The notes under the pieces: model-generated
Seen by the model: only the letters and a program-made list of their open reading frames with translations
Databases searched by the model: none
What the model was told of the DNA's origin: nothing
Shown here: positions 15,933 to 24,889 of the stretch, piece after piece
Numbering within the stretch: the first letter of the stretch is position 1
Layout: the number at the start of each line of letters is the position of its first letter
Translations under genes and position numbers: made by a program
DNA from: JAIOYV01 sp964388245
GTDB taxonomy: Bacteria; Bacteroidota; Bacteroidia; Bacteroidales; M50B96
Reading direction: 5' to 3'
Assembly (NCBI GenBank): GCA_964388245.1
Contig: CAYLZH010000010.1
Coordinates: forward strand, 1-38,779
Length of the DNA stretch: 38,779 nt

Positions 15933-16973
15933 ATGGATAAGGTACCAGAGGAAAACATACAGAATCGAACCTGCAAGAATTGCGAACACGAATTTGCGGG
16001 GAATTTTTGTTCCAATTGTGGTCAGCCGGCAAAAGATTTTGACAAACCTTTTGGTTTCGTTTTTTATGATTTCCTTGGCAACTTCTTTTCTTTCGATTCA
16101 AGGTTTTTAAAATCTTTCAAGCTGCTTGTTTTTTATCCCGGAAGGTTGACAATCGAGTTTTTTAAGGGGAAACGTGCATCCTATACTCCTCCTTTCAGGT
16201 TGTTTATATTTGTAAGTTTTATATTGTTCCTCCTCCTGCAATTCCTCACAAACAAAACATTGGATAGGTCAATTGATGCAGCTTTGACATCAGACACATC
16301 ACAAATTTTAAAAATAAGCCAGGTTGATTCAATTAGCAAGCACATTCCCATTAATGATTCAAGTACAACTAATGTTATAAGGGCCGAAATTGAATCGATG
16401 CCGAATATTGTTTTAAGTGGTGATTCCGGTATAATTACAGCATCGCTGAACACTTCGGGCAACTTGCGTGAGTTTTTGAACAATCTTGCTTCAAACATAG
16501 AATCGCAGAAAATAGAACCCGAAACAAATGAGGAGCTAAGGCAACGAAATGAAATTGTCAGGCTGCTTCAGTCCCCTGAGATTTTTACATCAAAAGTACT
16601 TCAATATATCTCCTGGGCATCATTTTTTATGTTGCCGGTGTTTGCTCTTATATTGGCACTTTTTTATATTCGTTTAAAGCTGAATGCAATCCGTCACTTA
16701 GTTTTTTCCATTCATTTGCATTGTTTCTTTTTTATCGTTCTTTCGATTATCATCCTCCTTAAGGTAGTATTTACAGGCACCTGGACTAATCATCTTTTTT
16801 GGCTGGTACCAGGCATGGTTGTGTATTACATTGTAGCATCTGTTAACTTTTACCAATATAGAATTTGGCCGGCAATTCTTAAAGCCTTGGGCGTATTTTT
16901 TACTTACGGGATAATTTCAAGCTCAATAATCGTGTTTCTGATCGTCCGTGTTATTCTGTCAGTCTTACAATAG
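15933..16973 (+). CDS. DUF3667 membrane protein with N-terminal four-cysteine zinc ribbon
   Basis: A 346-residue protein. The N-terminus has a zinc-ribbon pattern, CKNC (Cys14, Cys17) and CSNC (Cys26, Cys29), followed by the DUF3667 signature: a hydrophobic/aromatic stretch with FVFYDFLGNFFSFDSRF, then LVFYPGRLTIEFFKGKRASY. A membrane helix at about 88-108 follows. A polar Ser/Thr/Asp-rich segment (about 110-215) comes next, then four further membrane helices to the C-terminus. The family is common in Bacteroidota and its function is unknown. The zinc ribbon should face the cytoplasm and the polar insert the periplasm. It stands alone, with its own putative promoter, between capA (divergent) and the peptidase. 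Confidence 0.85.
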   Translation: MDKVPEENIQNRTCKNCEHEFAGNFCSNCGQPAKDFDKPFGFVFYDFLGNFFSFDSRFLKSFKLLVFYPGRLTIEFFKGKRASYTPPFRLFIFVSFILFLLLQFLTNKTLDRSIDAALTSDTSQILKISQVDSISKHIPINDSSTTNVIRAEIESMPNIVLSGDSGIITASLNTSGNLREFLNNLASNIESQKIEPETNEELRQRNEIVRLLQSPEIFTSKVLQYISWASFFMLPVFALILALFYIRLKLNAIRHLVFSIHLHCFFFIVLSIIILLKVVFTGTWTNHLFWLVPGMVVYYIVASVNFYQYRIWPAILKALGVFFTYGIISSSIIVFLIVRVILSVLQ

Positions 16974-17041
16974 TCATTTTAAACAGTTTTTTTTTTTCTC
17001 TACTGATTATAAATTCTCATTAAATCTTATTAATACAATCA

Positions 17042-17049
17042 TATATTTG
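17042..17049 (+). promoter_or_regulatory. Candidate -7 box for the oligopeptidase gene
   Basis: TATATTTG matches TAnnTTTG, 22 nt before the ATG at 17072. No TTG is found at the -33 distance. Confidence 0.4.
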
Positions 17050-17071
17050 TCCAAAATTTAACCCAAACAAC

Positions 17072-19204
17072 ATGAGCAATCTTTTTAAAATAACAACAAT
17101 TATCCTTTTTATTGGTTTCATGTTTTCATGCAATCAGCAAAACCAAAAGACTATGAAAGTTAAACCTCCGGTAGCAAAGTCCGAAGCACATGAAATGACA
17201 GAACATGGCAATACTCGAGTCGACAACTATTTCTGGTTGAAAGACCGCGATTCGCAGGATGTATTGGATTATCTCAACGCTGAAAATGACTACACCAATG
17301 CTGTGATGAAAGAAACAAAAGAGTTCCAGACAGCTCTTTATGAAGAAATGAAAAGCAGAATCAAGCAAACCGACATGTCGGTGCCTTATATGCTGAATGG
17401 TTATTATTATTATGTCCGCTATGAAGAAGGAAAAGAGTATCCGTTATATTGTCGCAAGAAGGGATCTCTCGAAGCCTCTGAAGAAATTATGCTCAATGTA
17501 AATGAAATGGCCAAAGGTTTTGCATATTATCAAATTGGTTCAACCACAGTGAGTACAGATAATAAAATACTGGCCTATTCGGAAGACACTGTGAGTCGCA
17601 GAAAATATACCATCAAATTCAAGAATCTTGAAACAGGTGAAATTTACCCTGATGAAATTCCGAACACATCGGGCGGAATAACCTGGGCCAATGACAACAA
17701 AACTGTTTTCTTCACAATGAAGGATGAAACCCTGAGACCATACCGGGTTTTACGGCACAAACTGGGCACACCGGTTAGCGAAGATGTTATAGCGTATCAG
17801 GAAGATGATCCAACATTTAACTCGTTTATTTACAAAACCAAATCGAAAAAATACCTCGTGATTGGCAGTACCAGTACAATGAGCAGGGAGTACAGGATTC
17901 TCGAAGCCAACAATCCAACCGGAGAATTCCGTGTTTTTCAGGAACGGCAGCCTGATATGTTATATTCAATCTCTCATTTCGAAGATAAGTTTTACATCCG
18001 TACAAATCTTGAGGCCACGAATTTCCGTTTAATGGCTTGTCCTGAAAATGCTACAAACATGGAGAACTGGATAGAAAAAATTGCCCATCGCGTAGATGTA
18101 TTGCTTACAGGATTCGACATTTTTAAAGATTTCCTTGTTGTAAGTGAAAAATCGAATGCCCTTGATCATATCCGCATCATACCCTGGAACGGCTCTGACG
18201 AACACTATCTTCATTTCGATGAGGAGGCCTATATGGCTTATGTTTCAACCAATCCTGAATTCGATACTAACCTGCTTCGTTATGGCTACATGTCGATGAC
18301 AACCCCAAACAGCACCTTCGACTACAATATGGTTTCCAAAGAAAAAATCTTATTGAAGGAACAGGAAGTTTTAGGTGGATTTAATAAGGCTGATTACGAA
18401 ACAAAACGCTTATGGGCAACAGCCAACGATGGTGTAAAAGTTCCGCTTACTGTAGTTTACAAAAAGAATTTGTTTAAAGGCGATGGTACTAATCCATTGT
18501 GGATTACAGGCTATGCCAGCTATGGTTCAAGTTCCGATCCGTATTTCAGTTCCACTCGCTTATCATTATTAAACCGGGGATTTGTTTTCGCTATTGCCCA
18601 TGCACGTGGAGGCCAGGAAATGGGCCGCAAATGGTACGAAGATGGCAAGATGATGAACAAGAAAAATACGTTTACCGACTTTATAGCCTGCACCGGTTTT
18701 CTTCATAAAGAAAAATACTCTTCACCGGAAAAAACCTGTGCCTGGGGTGGAAGTGCAGGTGGTTTGCTAATGGGTGCAATTGCCAATATGCAACCCGATT
18801 TGTACAATTCCATTATTGCAGCCGTTCCTTTTGTAGATGTGATTACCACTATGCTCGATGAAAGCATTCCGTTAACCACTGGCGAGTACGACGAATGGGG
18901 TAATCCGAATGTCAAGGAGCAATACGATTATATACTTTCATATTCTCCTTACGACCAGGTGGCCAGACAAGCATATCCAAACTTGCTGATAACAACAGGT
19001 TATCACGATTCGCAGGTACAATATTGGGAACCGGCTAAATGGGTAGCCAAGTTACGAACTCATAAAACCGACAACAATATGCTTTTGCTCCAAACCAACA
19101 TGGATTTTGGACACGGAGGGGCTTCGGGCCGTTTCGAATCATTAAAGGAACGTGCTCTGGAATTTGCATTTGTCATGAAAGCACTGGAGATGGAGATGAA
19201 GTAG
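17072..19204 (+). CDS. S9 prolyl oligopeptidase family protein, oligopeptidase B type, putative lipoprotein
   Basis: A 710-residue serine peptidase. The N-terminus is a lipoprotein-like signal (IILFIGFMFSC, lipid-anchored Cys20), which places it in the cell envelope, unlike the cytoplasmic E. coli PtrB. After it come the S9A start motif VDNYFWLKDRD, a seven-bladed propeller region (about 110-430), and an alpha/beta hydrolase domain. The catalytic triad is visible as Ser561 in GGSAGG, Asp646 in GYHDSQV and His681 in DFGHGGASGR. DESIPLTTGEYDEWGNP is the oligopeptidase B motif near the active site. Oligopeptidase B cuts short peptides after basic residues; substrate preference here is inferred from similarity only. 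A strong hairpin follows the stop codon. Confidence 0.9.
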   Translation: MSNLFKITTIILFIGFMFSCNQQNQKTMKVKPPVAKSEAHEMTEHGNTRVDNYFWLKDRDSQDVLDYLNAENDYTNAVMKETKEFQTALYEEMKSRIKQTDMSVPYMLNGYYYYVRYEEGKEYPLYCRKKGSLEASEEIMLNVNEMAKGFAYYQIGSTTVSTDNKILAYSEDTVSRRKYTIKFKNLETGEIYPDEIPNTSGGITWANDNKTVFFTMKDETLRPYRVLRHKLGTPVSEDVIAYQEDDPTFNSFIYKTKSKKYLVIGSTSTMSREYRILEANNPTGEFRVFQERQPDMLYSISHFEDKFYIRTNLEATNFRLMACPENATNMENWIEKIAHRVDVLLTGFDIFKDFLVVSEKSNALDHIRIIPWNGSDEHYLHFDEEAYMAYVSTNPEFDTNLLRYGYMSMTTPNSTFDYNMVSKEKILLKEQEVLGGFNKADYETKRLWATANDGVKVPLTVVYKKNLFKGDGTNPLWITGYASYGSSSDPYFSSTRLSLLNRGFVFAIAHARGGQEMGRKWYEDGKMMNKKNTFTDFIACTGFLHKEKYSSPEKTCAWGGSAGGLLMGAIANMQPDLYNSIIAAVPFVDVITTMLDESIPLTTGEYDEWGNPNVKEQYDYILSYSPYDQVARQAYPNLLITTGYHDSQVQYWEPAKWVAKLRTHKTDNNMLLLQTNMDFGHGGASGRFESLKERALEFAFVMKALEMEMK

Positions 19205-19212
19205 AAGAAATT

Positions 19213-19268
19213 AAAAGATTAACGATTTTTTGAATTCTTCCGCGAATACCAAAAATCGTTAATCTTTT
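19213..19268. terminator. Hairpin with an 18-bp perfect stem, probable bidirectional terminator
   Basis: The arm at 19213-19230 and its exact reverse complement at 19251-19268 form an 18-bp stem around a 20-nt loop. The stem begins with an A-run and ends with a T-run, so a U-tract is produced on either strand. It lies between two convergent genes ending at 19204 and 19289. Confidence 0.8.
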
Positions 19269-19288
19269 TTTTGATTTCAATATTATAA

Positions 19289-21154
19289 TCAACCAGCCCA
19301 CGATCGCCAACCAATCACATCCCAGTAGAAAAGATAAGCAGCAACAATTAAGCTGGCCCATGATATAATTGTAGTGTAGATTCGACCCGATTTCTGCACA
19401 CCTGCCTTTCCTGATACGTAACTTCCGTAAACGGAAAGTACAGATCCTGCGGCAAACAAAATGGACATGACAAACAAGCTGAAAGAAGCAGGAGTTAAAG
19501 TACCAAAGCGATCAATTGCTCCACTACCGCCTGCTGATTTAAAAATAAAAGCATATACAACCAGGCACAAAACGGTTAATACTGATATGATCCTGCTCCA
19601 GTGGAGTTTGGGCCTAAGCTCCTTAATCATCCTGAAAAGCATCCAGAAAAGTGAAACCAGCGGATTTGTAGCTATCAATGCCAGGCATATAATTCCAACT
19701 ATAAAGGTTAACCAAATACCAAATCCGGATGCCTTTTCGAAATTTGCAAACCTTTCAGGAATCTGAACATATTCTTTTCCGGATTCATCCTGAAGGTAAA
19801 CAACATGTAAGAATTGACCTTTCCTTTCAGTGATAAGAGAATTTTCATTAACCGGAAATGCTTCTAAAGGATCGTCGAATGGCGATTTGACCACATATTT
19901 CCCATCATCACTTGCGATTTTCATAACCGAAATTGGCCACTCAATAAATCTTATAAATTCATTCCGGCTTGTTGCCGATCGATACCATCCAGGTATATCG
20001 GTTTTAATTTCAACCTGATTAGAGAATTCGTTAACAGGAATGGCAATATCATCTGAAACAATGAAATTATTCAGGATTTTCTCTATTTTAAACATCCCAT
20101 CGTTCGAAGCATTAACCACAAGGATATATCCTATATCGAGCTCGGGAAAATATGTAAGGCTCGTTAGAAAACCTTCCATACCTCCTCCGTGCCATATCTT
20201 TTTTATCCCCTTATAATACGAGTTTGCAAGATACAGCCCATATCCTCCGGTTATACCTGATTTACCTGCAAGTGTTGACAATGATTGCTCCATGCGTTCG
20301 ATGCTTTCCGGCCAAAGTATCCGGGTGCTATCGAAGCTGCCTCTCGACAAATAAAACCGGATATAATTAGTCATTTCTAAAGCAGTTGAATTAATAGAGC
20401 CGGCAGCTCTGACAATAATGTGCCAATACTTTGCCGTGTCGTAATCAGCATTGAGATAACCAAGTGCCAATCTGTCTTTTACAGTTTCATCAAGGTAATA
20501 GCTCGATGTATGCATTCCCAAAGGCGTGAAAATAATTTCATCGATATAATCTTCAAAAACCTTCCCTGTTATTTTTTCTACAACATAGGCTGCAATAGCC
20601 GGACCTGCATTGCAGTAAGATGAATGTGTGCCCGGCTTCCACCTGCAGGTCCGTGATACAGGATTATACTGAATTCCCTGAAGCGTTGTCCATCCCTGGC
20701 CATTAACTGCATAATCGTGAACCTGCAAATCACCAAAACCAGTGGTATGTTCAAGAAGATGAACAAGCCGGACAGGGTGTGTTTTTTCCCATTTGTTTTC
20801 AAAAGGAACTTCAGGAGCCAGGTCTTTGAGTTTATCATTTAAACTGATTTTACCCTCCTCGACTAATTTCATTATTGCAACAGCCGCAAAACTTTTCGAA
20901 ACGGAACCTATCCGAAACATGGTTTCATCGCTGACTTCTTTCTGATTTTTATAATCTGCATATCCAAGGTTTGAATGCCAAATCACACTATCTTTTGTCG
21001 TAATGGCAAGCTGTAATCCCGGAACATAATATTCGCTCATAATACTGCGAATGGTATCTTCAAGGCGATTGAAATTGTAATTTTGTGTATAGGATTGATT
21101 AGAAACTGGGACCAATAAAAGTAGAATCATGGAAACCATTATAGATTTAGTCAT
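19289..21154 (-). CDS. Class C beta-lactamase-fold serine hydrolase with C-terminal membrane helices
   Basis: A 621-residue protein counted from the ATG at 21154; an in-frame TTG at 21181 would add nine residues and is less likely. A signal peptide or anchor covers about 1-22. The penicillin-binding fold motifs are Ser84-Val-Ser-Lys87 (SxxK), Tyr180-Cys-Asn182 (YxN) and His322-Gly-Gly (the KTG position), the set found in esterase/D-aminopeptidase-like members of the class C family. After the catalytic domain and a beta-rich stretch, the last 150 residues hold four membrane helices. The substrate is unknown; peptides, esters or peptidoglycan stem peptides are possible. It is convergent with the oligopeptidase gene and divergent from the sensor kinase gene. 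Confidence 0.88.
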   Translation of the reverse strand: MTKSIMVSMILLLLVPVSNQSYTQNYNFNRLEDTIRSIMSEYYVPGLQLAITTKDSVIWHSNLGYADYKNQKEVSDETMFRIGSVSKSFAAVAIMKLVEEGKISLNDKLKDLAPEVPFENKWEKTHPVRLVHLLEHTTGFGDLQVHDYAVNGQGWTTLQGIQYNPVSRTCRWKPGTHSSYCNAGPAIAAYVVEKITGKVFEDYIDEIIFTPLGMHTSSYYLDETVKDRLALGYLNADYDTAKYWHIIVRAAGSINSTALEMTNYIRFYLSRGSFDSTRILWPESIERMEQSLSTLAGKSGITGGYGLYLANSYYKGIKKIWHGGGMEGFLTSLTYFPELDIGYILVVNASNDGMFKIEKILNNFIVSDDIAIPVNEFSNQVEIKTDIPGWYRSATSRNEFIRFIEWPISVMKIASDDGKYVVKSPFDDPLEAFPVNENSLITERKGQFLHVVYLQDESGKEYVQIPERFANFEKASGFGIWLTFIVGIICLALIATNPLVSLFWMLFRMIKELRPKLHWSRIISVLTVLCLVVYAFIFKSAGGSGAIDRFGTLTPASFSLFVMSILFAAGSVLSVYGSYVSGKAGVQKSGRIYTTIISWASLIVAAYLFYWDVIGWRSWAG

Positions 21155-21307
21155 ATCGACAGGTTTTTTTGATTTAATCAACTAAGATAACTGAATAATT
21201 GAAAAATGAGATAATTTTAAATAATCAGTTTTATCCAGTTACCAATAATAAATTACAGATACAGATAAATAAATGTAGATATTTATCATCCAGGAAAATA
21301 AAATTTG

Positions 21308-21315
21308 TATGTTTG
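21308..21315 (+). promoter_or_regulatory. Candidate -7 box for the sensor kinase gene
   Basis: TATGTTTG matches TAnnTTTG, 43 nt before the ATG at 21359. No TTG occurs at the -33 spacing. Confidence 0.4.
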
Positions 21316-21358
21316 CAAAAGGAATAGCAGAAAGGGATAAAGGCATATATTGGGGGTT

Positions 21359-24300
21359 ATGTTAACTTTATATCACCATCTCGAGAGGTATCTTGTAGTT
21401 TTTCTAGTTAGTATCTTTATTGTCGCTGTTGCTTATTCACAAGTGCAGGTGTGTTTAAGTATTGCAAATTACAGCCCTCAGGAGTATAATTTTAATCCTC
21501 AGAACTGGGCAATTACACAGGATCACCGTGGCATCATGTACTTTGGCAATTCGAACGGCTTGTTGGAATACGATGGCGTATCGTGGCGAACCATAGAATT
21601 ACCCGGATATTCAACAGTCAGGTCACTCAACATTAGTCTTTCAGGAGTAGTTTTTATCGGTGGTATTGGTGAATTTGGATACCTTGACAAGGACAAGACC
21701 GGAACGTTACAATATATTTCTTTAATCGACAAACTCGATAAACAATACCATAATTTCTTTGATGTATGGTTCACAATTTGCATTGGTGATGATGTTTACT
21801 TTTCGACCGAACACTACCTCTTTCATTACAGCAATGGCAAAATGGTGACTGTTAAATCAGGTGAATATTCATTGGGGCATTGTTTTTCAATAAACGATGA
21901 ATTATATGTCCATTCTTTTGAAAAGGGAATATTAAAACTGGACAAAGATTCTCTTATTGACATTCGCCACGGATCATTTTTTAGCAACATTCAGGTTTGG
22001 TATTCCTTCCCAATCGAAGAGAACATATATGTTTTAGGCTCACTTGGATCGGGATTATTTAAGTTTGACTTTTCAAAGTGCGATGAAAAAGGACCGGTTA
22101 ATCCTCCATCAGAATTTATTACAGAAGCCGAACCCCAGTTCTTTGACCATTATTCTTATAGTGGTTGCCGTTTGCATGATGGGCGTTTTGCAGTTGGATT
22201 CATTGAGCGAGGTATTACAATTCTTGATCCACAAGGAAAAATCGATACCGAGGTACACCATAAATCAGGATTACGTAATGAAATGATATGGTATATGTAT
22301 CAGGATATCGAGGATAACCTATGGCTTGCAACCGATAATGGAATCTCAAAAATTGATGTAAGCTCCCCTGTACGGTATTGGGGACTTAACACAGGCATTG
22401 GCAGTTCTTTTCAGGATATTATCAGATTCAACGGCACAGTGTATATCGCAAGTTTTAGCGGCATTTTCTATTTCGATAAAAACGAACTGACCGAAATGAA
22501 AAACATATCGGCAGAATGCTATGGTTTTTATGAATTCATTCATCCTGAAAAACCATCAGAGACAATGCTTCTTGCATGTGCCGATGTCGAGGGAGTTTGT
22601 CAAATAGAGGATACAACAGCAACACCGGTAATTTCGAACGTCAGACCTTGGTGCCTGCACCAATCAAAACGAAACCTATCGCTGCTATACATAGGTGTCG
22701 ATTACGGATTCATGGTTGCACAATACAAAAACAAAAAATGGGAATTAATTGGTGATGTTAAAGATATATCAGACGAAATCCTTTATATTCATGAAGATAA
22801 CCAAGATTACATCTGGCTCACTACATCGACCCAGGGTTTTATACGGCTCTTGTTTTCAGATAACCATTTGGAACCAGTGGAAATTATGCGCTTCGACGAA
22901 GCCAATGGATTACTTAGTACGAATGAAATAGGCATGATAATTCATGAAAACAGGATTATCGCATATACAAAAGATGGCTTGTTTTATTTCGATGAACAAT
23001 CGAAACGATTCCATCCTGAATGTCTCTTTGAATCCAGGTTTTGTGATGGTACTCATTCAATTACAAATCTAGAGAAAGGGCCTCTCGGGAAATTCTGGAT
23101 TTTTGGTGAAAAAGATAAGGCGAAATATTTCTATTCCATCGTTAAAAAGCAAGATAGATATTTGGCACAAGCCGAGCCGTGTTTTTACAGCATGCCAAAC
23201 ATGGAAATTCAAACAGTATTTATCGATGATCAAAATATTGTTTGGATTGGAGGCTCTGAAGGACTTTATAAGGTTGATACAAGAGAACGTATTAACAAAC
23301 CTGATTTTAATGTATTGTTGCGTCAGGTCTCATCGAAAGGTGATACCGTTTTATGCGGTGGAAGCTACAGCCTGTCCGATGAATCTGATATTAGAATAAA
23401 AACACCTCTTAATTATAGTTTAACAACAATCTTATTTAAATATGCAGCTCCAAGTTTTATAAACGAAGGTGTAACACAATATAAATACAAGCTTGAAGGT
23501 ATCGATGCAGATTGGTCGGATTGGACGGAAAGCACTTCGAAGGAGTATTCTTATATCCCTGAAGGAGACTACACATTTTTTGTTAAAGCAAGGAATATTT
23601 TTGGAATCGAAAGCAATACAGCCAGTATTTCTTTTAAAATCGACCCTCCATGGTTCCGGAGCATGTTGGCAATATTTACCTATGGACTTATAATAGCTGC
23701 CTTGATTTTATTACTAATCCGCCTTAAAAGTACCCAGTTGCGAAAAGCGAATATCAAACTCGAACGGCTGGTGAAGGAAAGGACATCAGAAGTAATGCTC
23801 AAAAATGAAGAAATTCAGGCTCAAAGCGACAACCTGCAGAAATTAAATACCGAATTAAAAGGTCAAAACTTTAAAATTGAAACACAACGTGATCAACTTA
23901 AGGAATTAAATTCGACCAAGGATAAATTCTTCAATATAATTGCTCACGACCTGAAAAGTCCTTTCCAGGCATTAATTGGTTTTTCCGATTTATTGTCTTC
24001 CCAGCTTAGTGAATATACGCTCGAAGAAATCCGTGATATCAGTAAAATGATTAACAAATCGGCTGAAACCGGTTTTGTTCTACTTGAAAATCTTCTTAGC
24101 TGGGCTATGTCGCAAACCAAACGTATAAAATACGAACCCGACAGGTTAAACCTGAAAGAACTAATGACCACGATTGTTGCCAGTCAGAGTAATCATGCCA
24201 ATAATAAACAGATATCAATCAGCTTAACTTGTGATAACAATTTGTGCATGTGGGCCGATGTTAACATGATAAGCACGATATTCCGTAATCTATTGGCAAA

Positions 24301-24604
24301 TGCTATAAAGTTTACTGACAAAGGAGGTTATGTATTGTTTTCGGCCATTAAAAACAACGATCATATTGAAATTACCGTAAAAGATAATGGGAAAGGCATT
24401 CCAACAGAGATAAAAACTAATCTGTTCAATCTGGAAAAATCACAAACCACCTTAGGCACCGATAATGAAAAAGGAACAGGTTTAGGCCTGGTTCTTTGCA
24501 AGGAATTTGTTGAAGCCAATAAAGGTAATATAAGAGTTGAAAGTGAAGTAGGAAAGGGCAGTAAATTTACTTTGGAGTTTCCATTGTGCAACGGCAATCT
24601 ATAG
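21359..24604 (+). CDS. Sensor histidine kinase with periplasmic two-component propeller and Y_Y_Y domain
   Basis: 1081 residues from the ATG at 21359; an in-frame TTG at 21350 is the alternative. The N-terminal signal/anchor is about 8-27. A long periplasmic part (30-685) has propeller repeats such as FGNSNGLLEYDG, WLATDNGISKID and WIGGSEGLYKVD. A Y_Y_Y domain (about 690-760, with YKYKLEGIDADWSDW) is followed by one membrane helix (769-788) and a coiled coil. The HisKA domain has the phospho-acceptor His863 in IIAHDLKSP. The ATPase domain has NLLANAIKFT, VKDNGKGIP and GTGLGLVLCKEF. Unlike polysaccharide-sensing hybrid two-component systems, it ends after the ATPase domain, with no receiver or AraC output and no response regulator nearby. 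The ligand is unknown. Confidence 0.92.
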   Translation: MLTLYHHLERYLVVFLVSIFIVAVAYSQVQVCLSIANYSPQEYNFNPQNWAITQDHRGIMYFGNSNGLLEYDGVSWRTIELPGYSTVRSLNISLSGVVFIGGIGEFGYLDKDKTGTLQYISLIDKLDKQYHNFFDVWFTICIGDDVYFSTEHYLFHYSNGKMVTVKSGEYSLGHCFSINDELYVHSFEKGILKLDKDSLIDIRHGSFFSNIQVWYSFPIEENIYVLGSLGSGLFKFDFSKCDEKGPVNPPSEFITEAEPQFFDHYSYSGCRLHDGRFAVGFIERGITILDPQGKIDTEVHHKSGLRNEMIWYMYQDIEDNLWLATDNGISKIDVSSPVRYWGLNTGIGSSFQDIIRFNGTVYIASFSGIFYFDKNELTEMKNISAECYGFYEFIHPEKPSETMLLACADVEGVCQIEDTTATPVISNVRPWCLHQSKRNLSLLYIGVDYGFMVAQYKNKKWELIGDVKDISDEILYIHEDNQDYIWLTTSTQGFIRLLFSDNHLEPVEIMRFDEANGLLSTNEIGMIIHENRIIAYTKDGLFYFDEQSKRFHPECLFESRFCDGTHSITNLEKGPLGKFWIFGEKDKAKYFYSIVKKQDRYLAQAEPCFYSMPNMEIQTVFIDDQNIVWIGGSEGLYKVDTRERINKPDFNVLLRQVSSKGDTVLCGGSYSLSDESDIRIKTPLNYSLTTILFKYAAPSFINEGVTQYKYKLEGIDADWSDWTESTSKEYSYIPEGDYTFFVKARNIFGIESNTASISFKIDPPWFRSMLAIFTYGLIIAALILLLIRLKSTQLRKANIKLERLVKERTSEVMLKNEEIQAQSDNLQKLNTELKGQNFKIETQRDQLKELNSTKDKFFNIIAHDLKSPFQALIGFSDLLSSQLSEYTLEEIRDISKMINKSAETGFVLLENLLSWAMSQTKRIKYEPDRLNLKELMTTIVASQSNHANNKQISISLTCDNNLCMWADVNMISTIFRNLLANAIKFTDKGGYVLFSAIKNNDHIEITVKDNGKGIPTEIKTNLFNLEKSQTTLGTDNEKGTGLGLVLCKEFVEANKGNIRVESEVGKGSKFTLEFPLCNGNL

Positions 24605-24889
24605 ATCAGGTTAATTTGCACCAGTTAGCTTGTATCAACCAATATCCAGACAAATCAATTTATCAGGATTTCAAAATTTTCTCTATAGCTGATATTATAC
24701 AATGATATATTTGAGCAAGCATTACTAACCAGTCATGCTAAGAATTTACAATTCCTAAAGTTTGTCGAATAAAGAATAATCCTTTTTCGGCAGAATATCA
24801 TCATCTGATAATATTGTAACCGGGCAAAATAATCTTAAAACAAAATGTTCTCAGGCTTGTTTCAGTAACCTAATTAAATATATAAGAAT

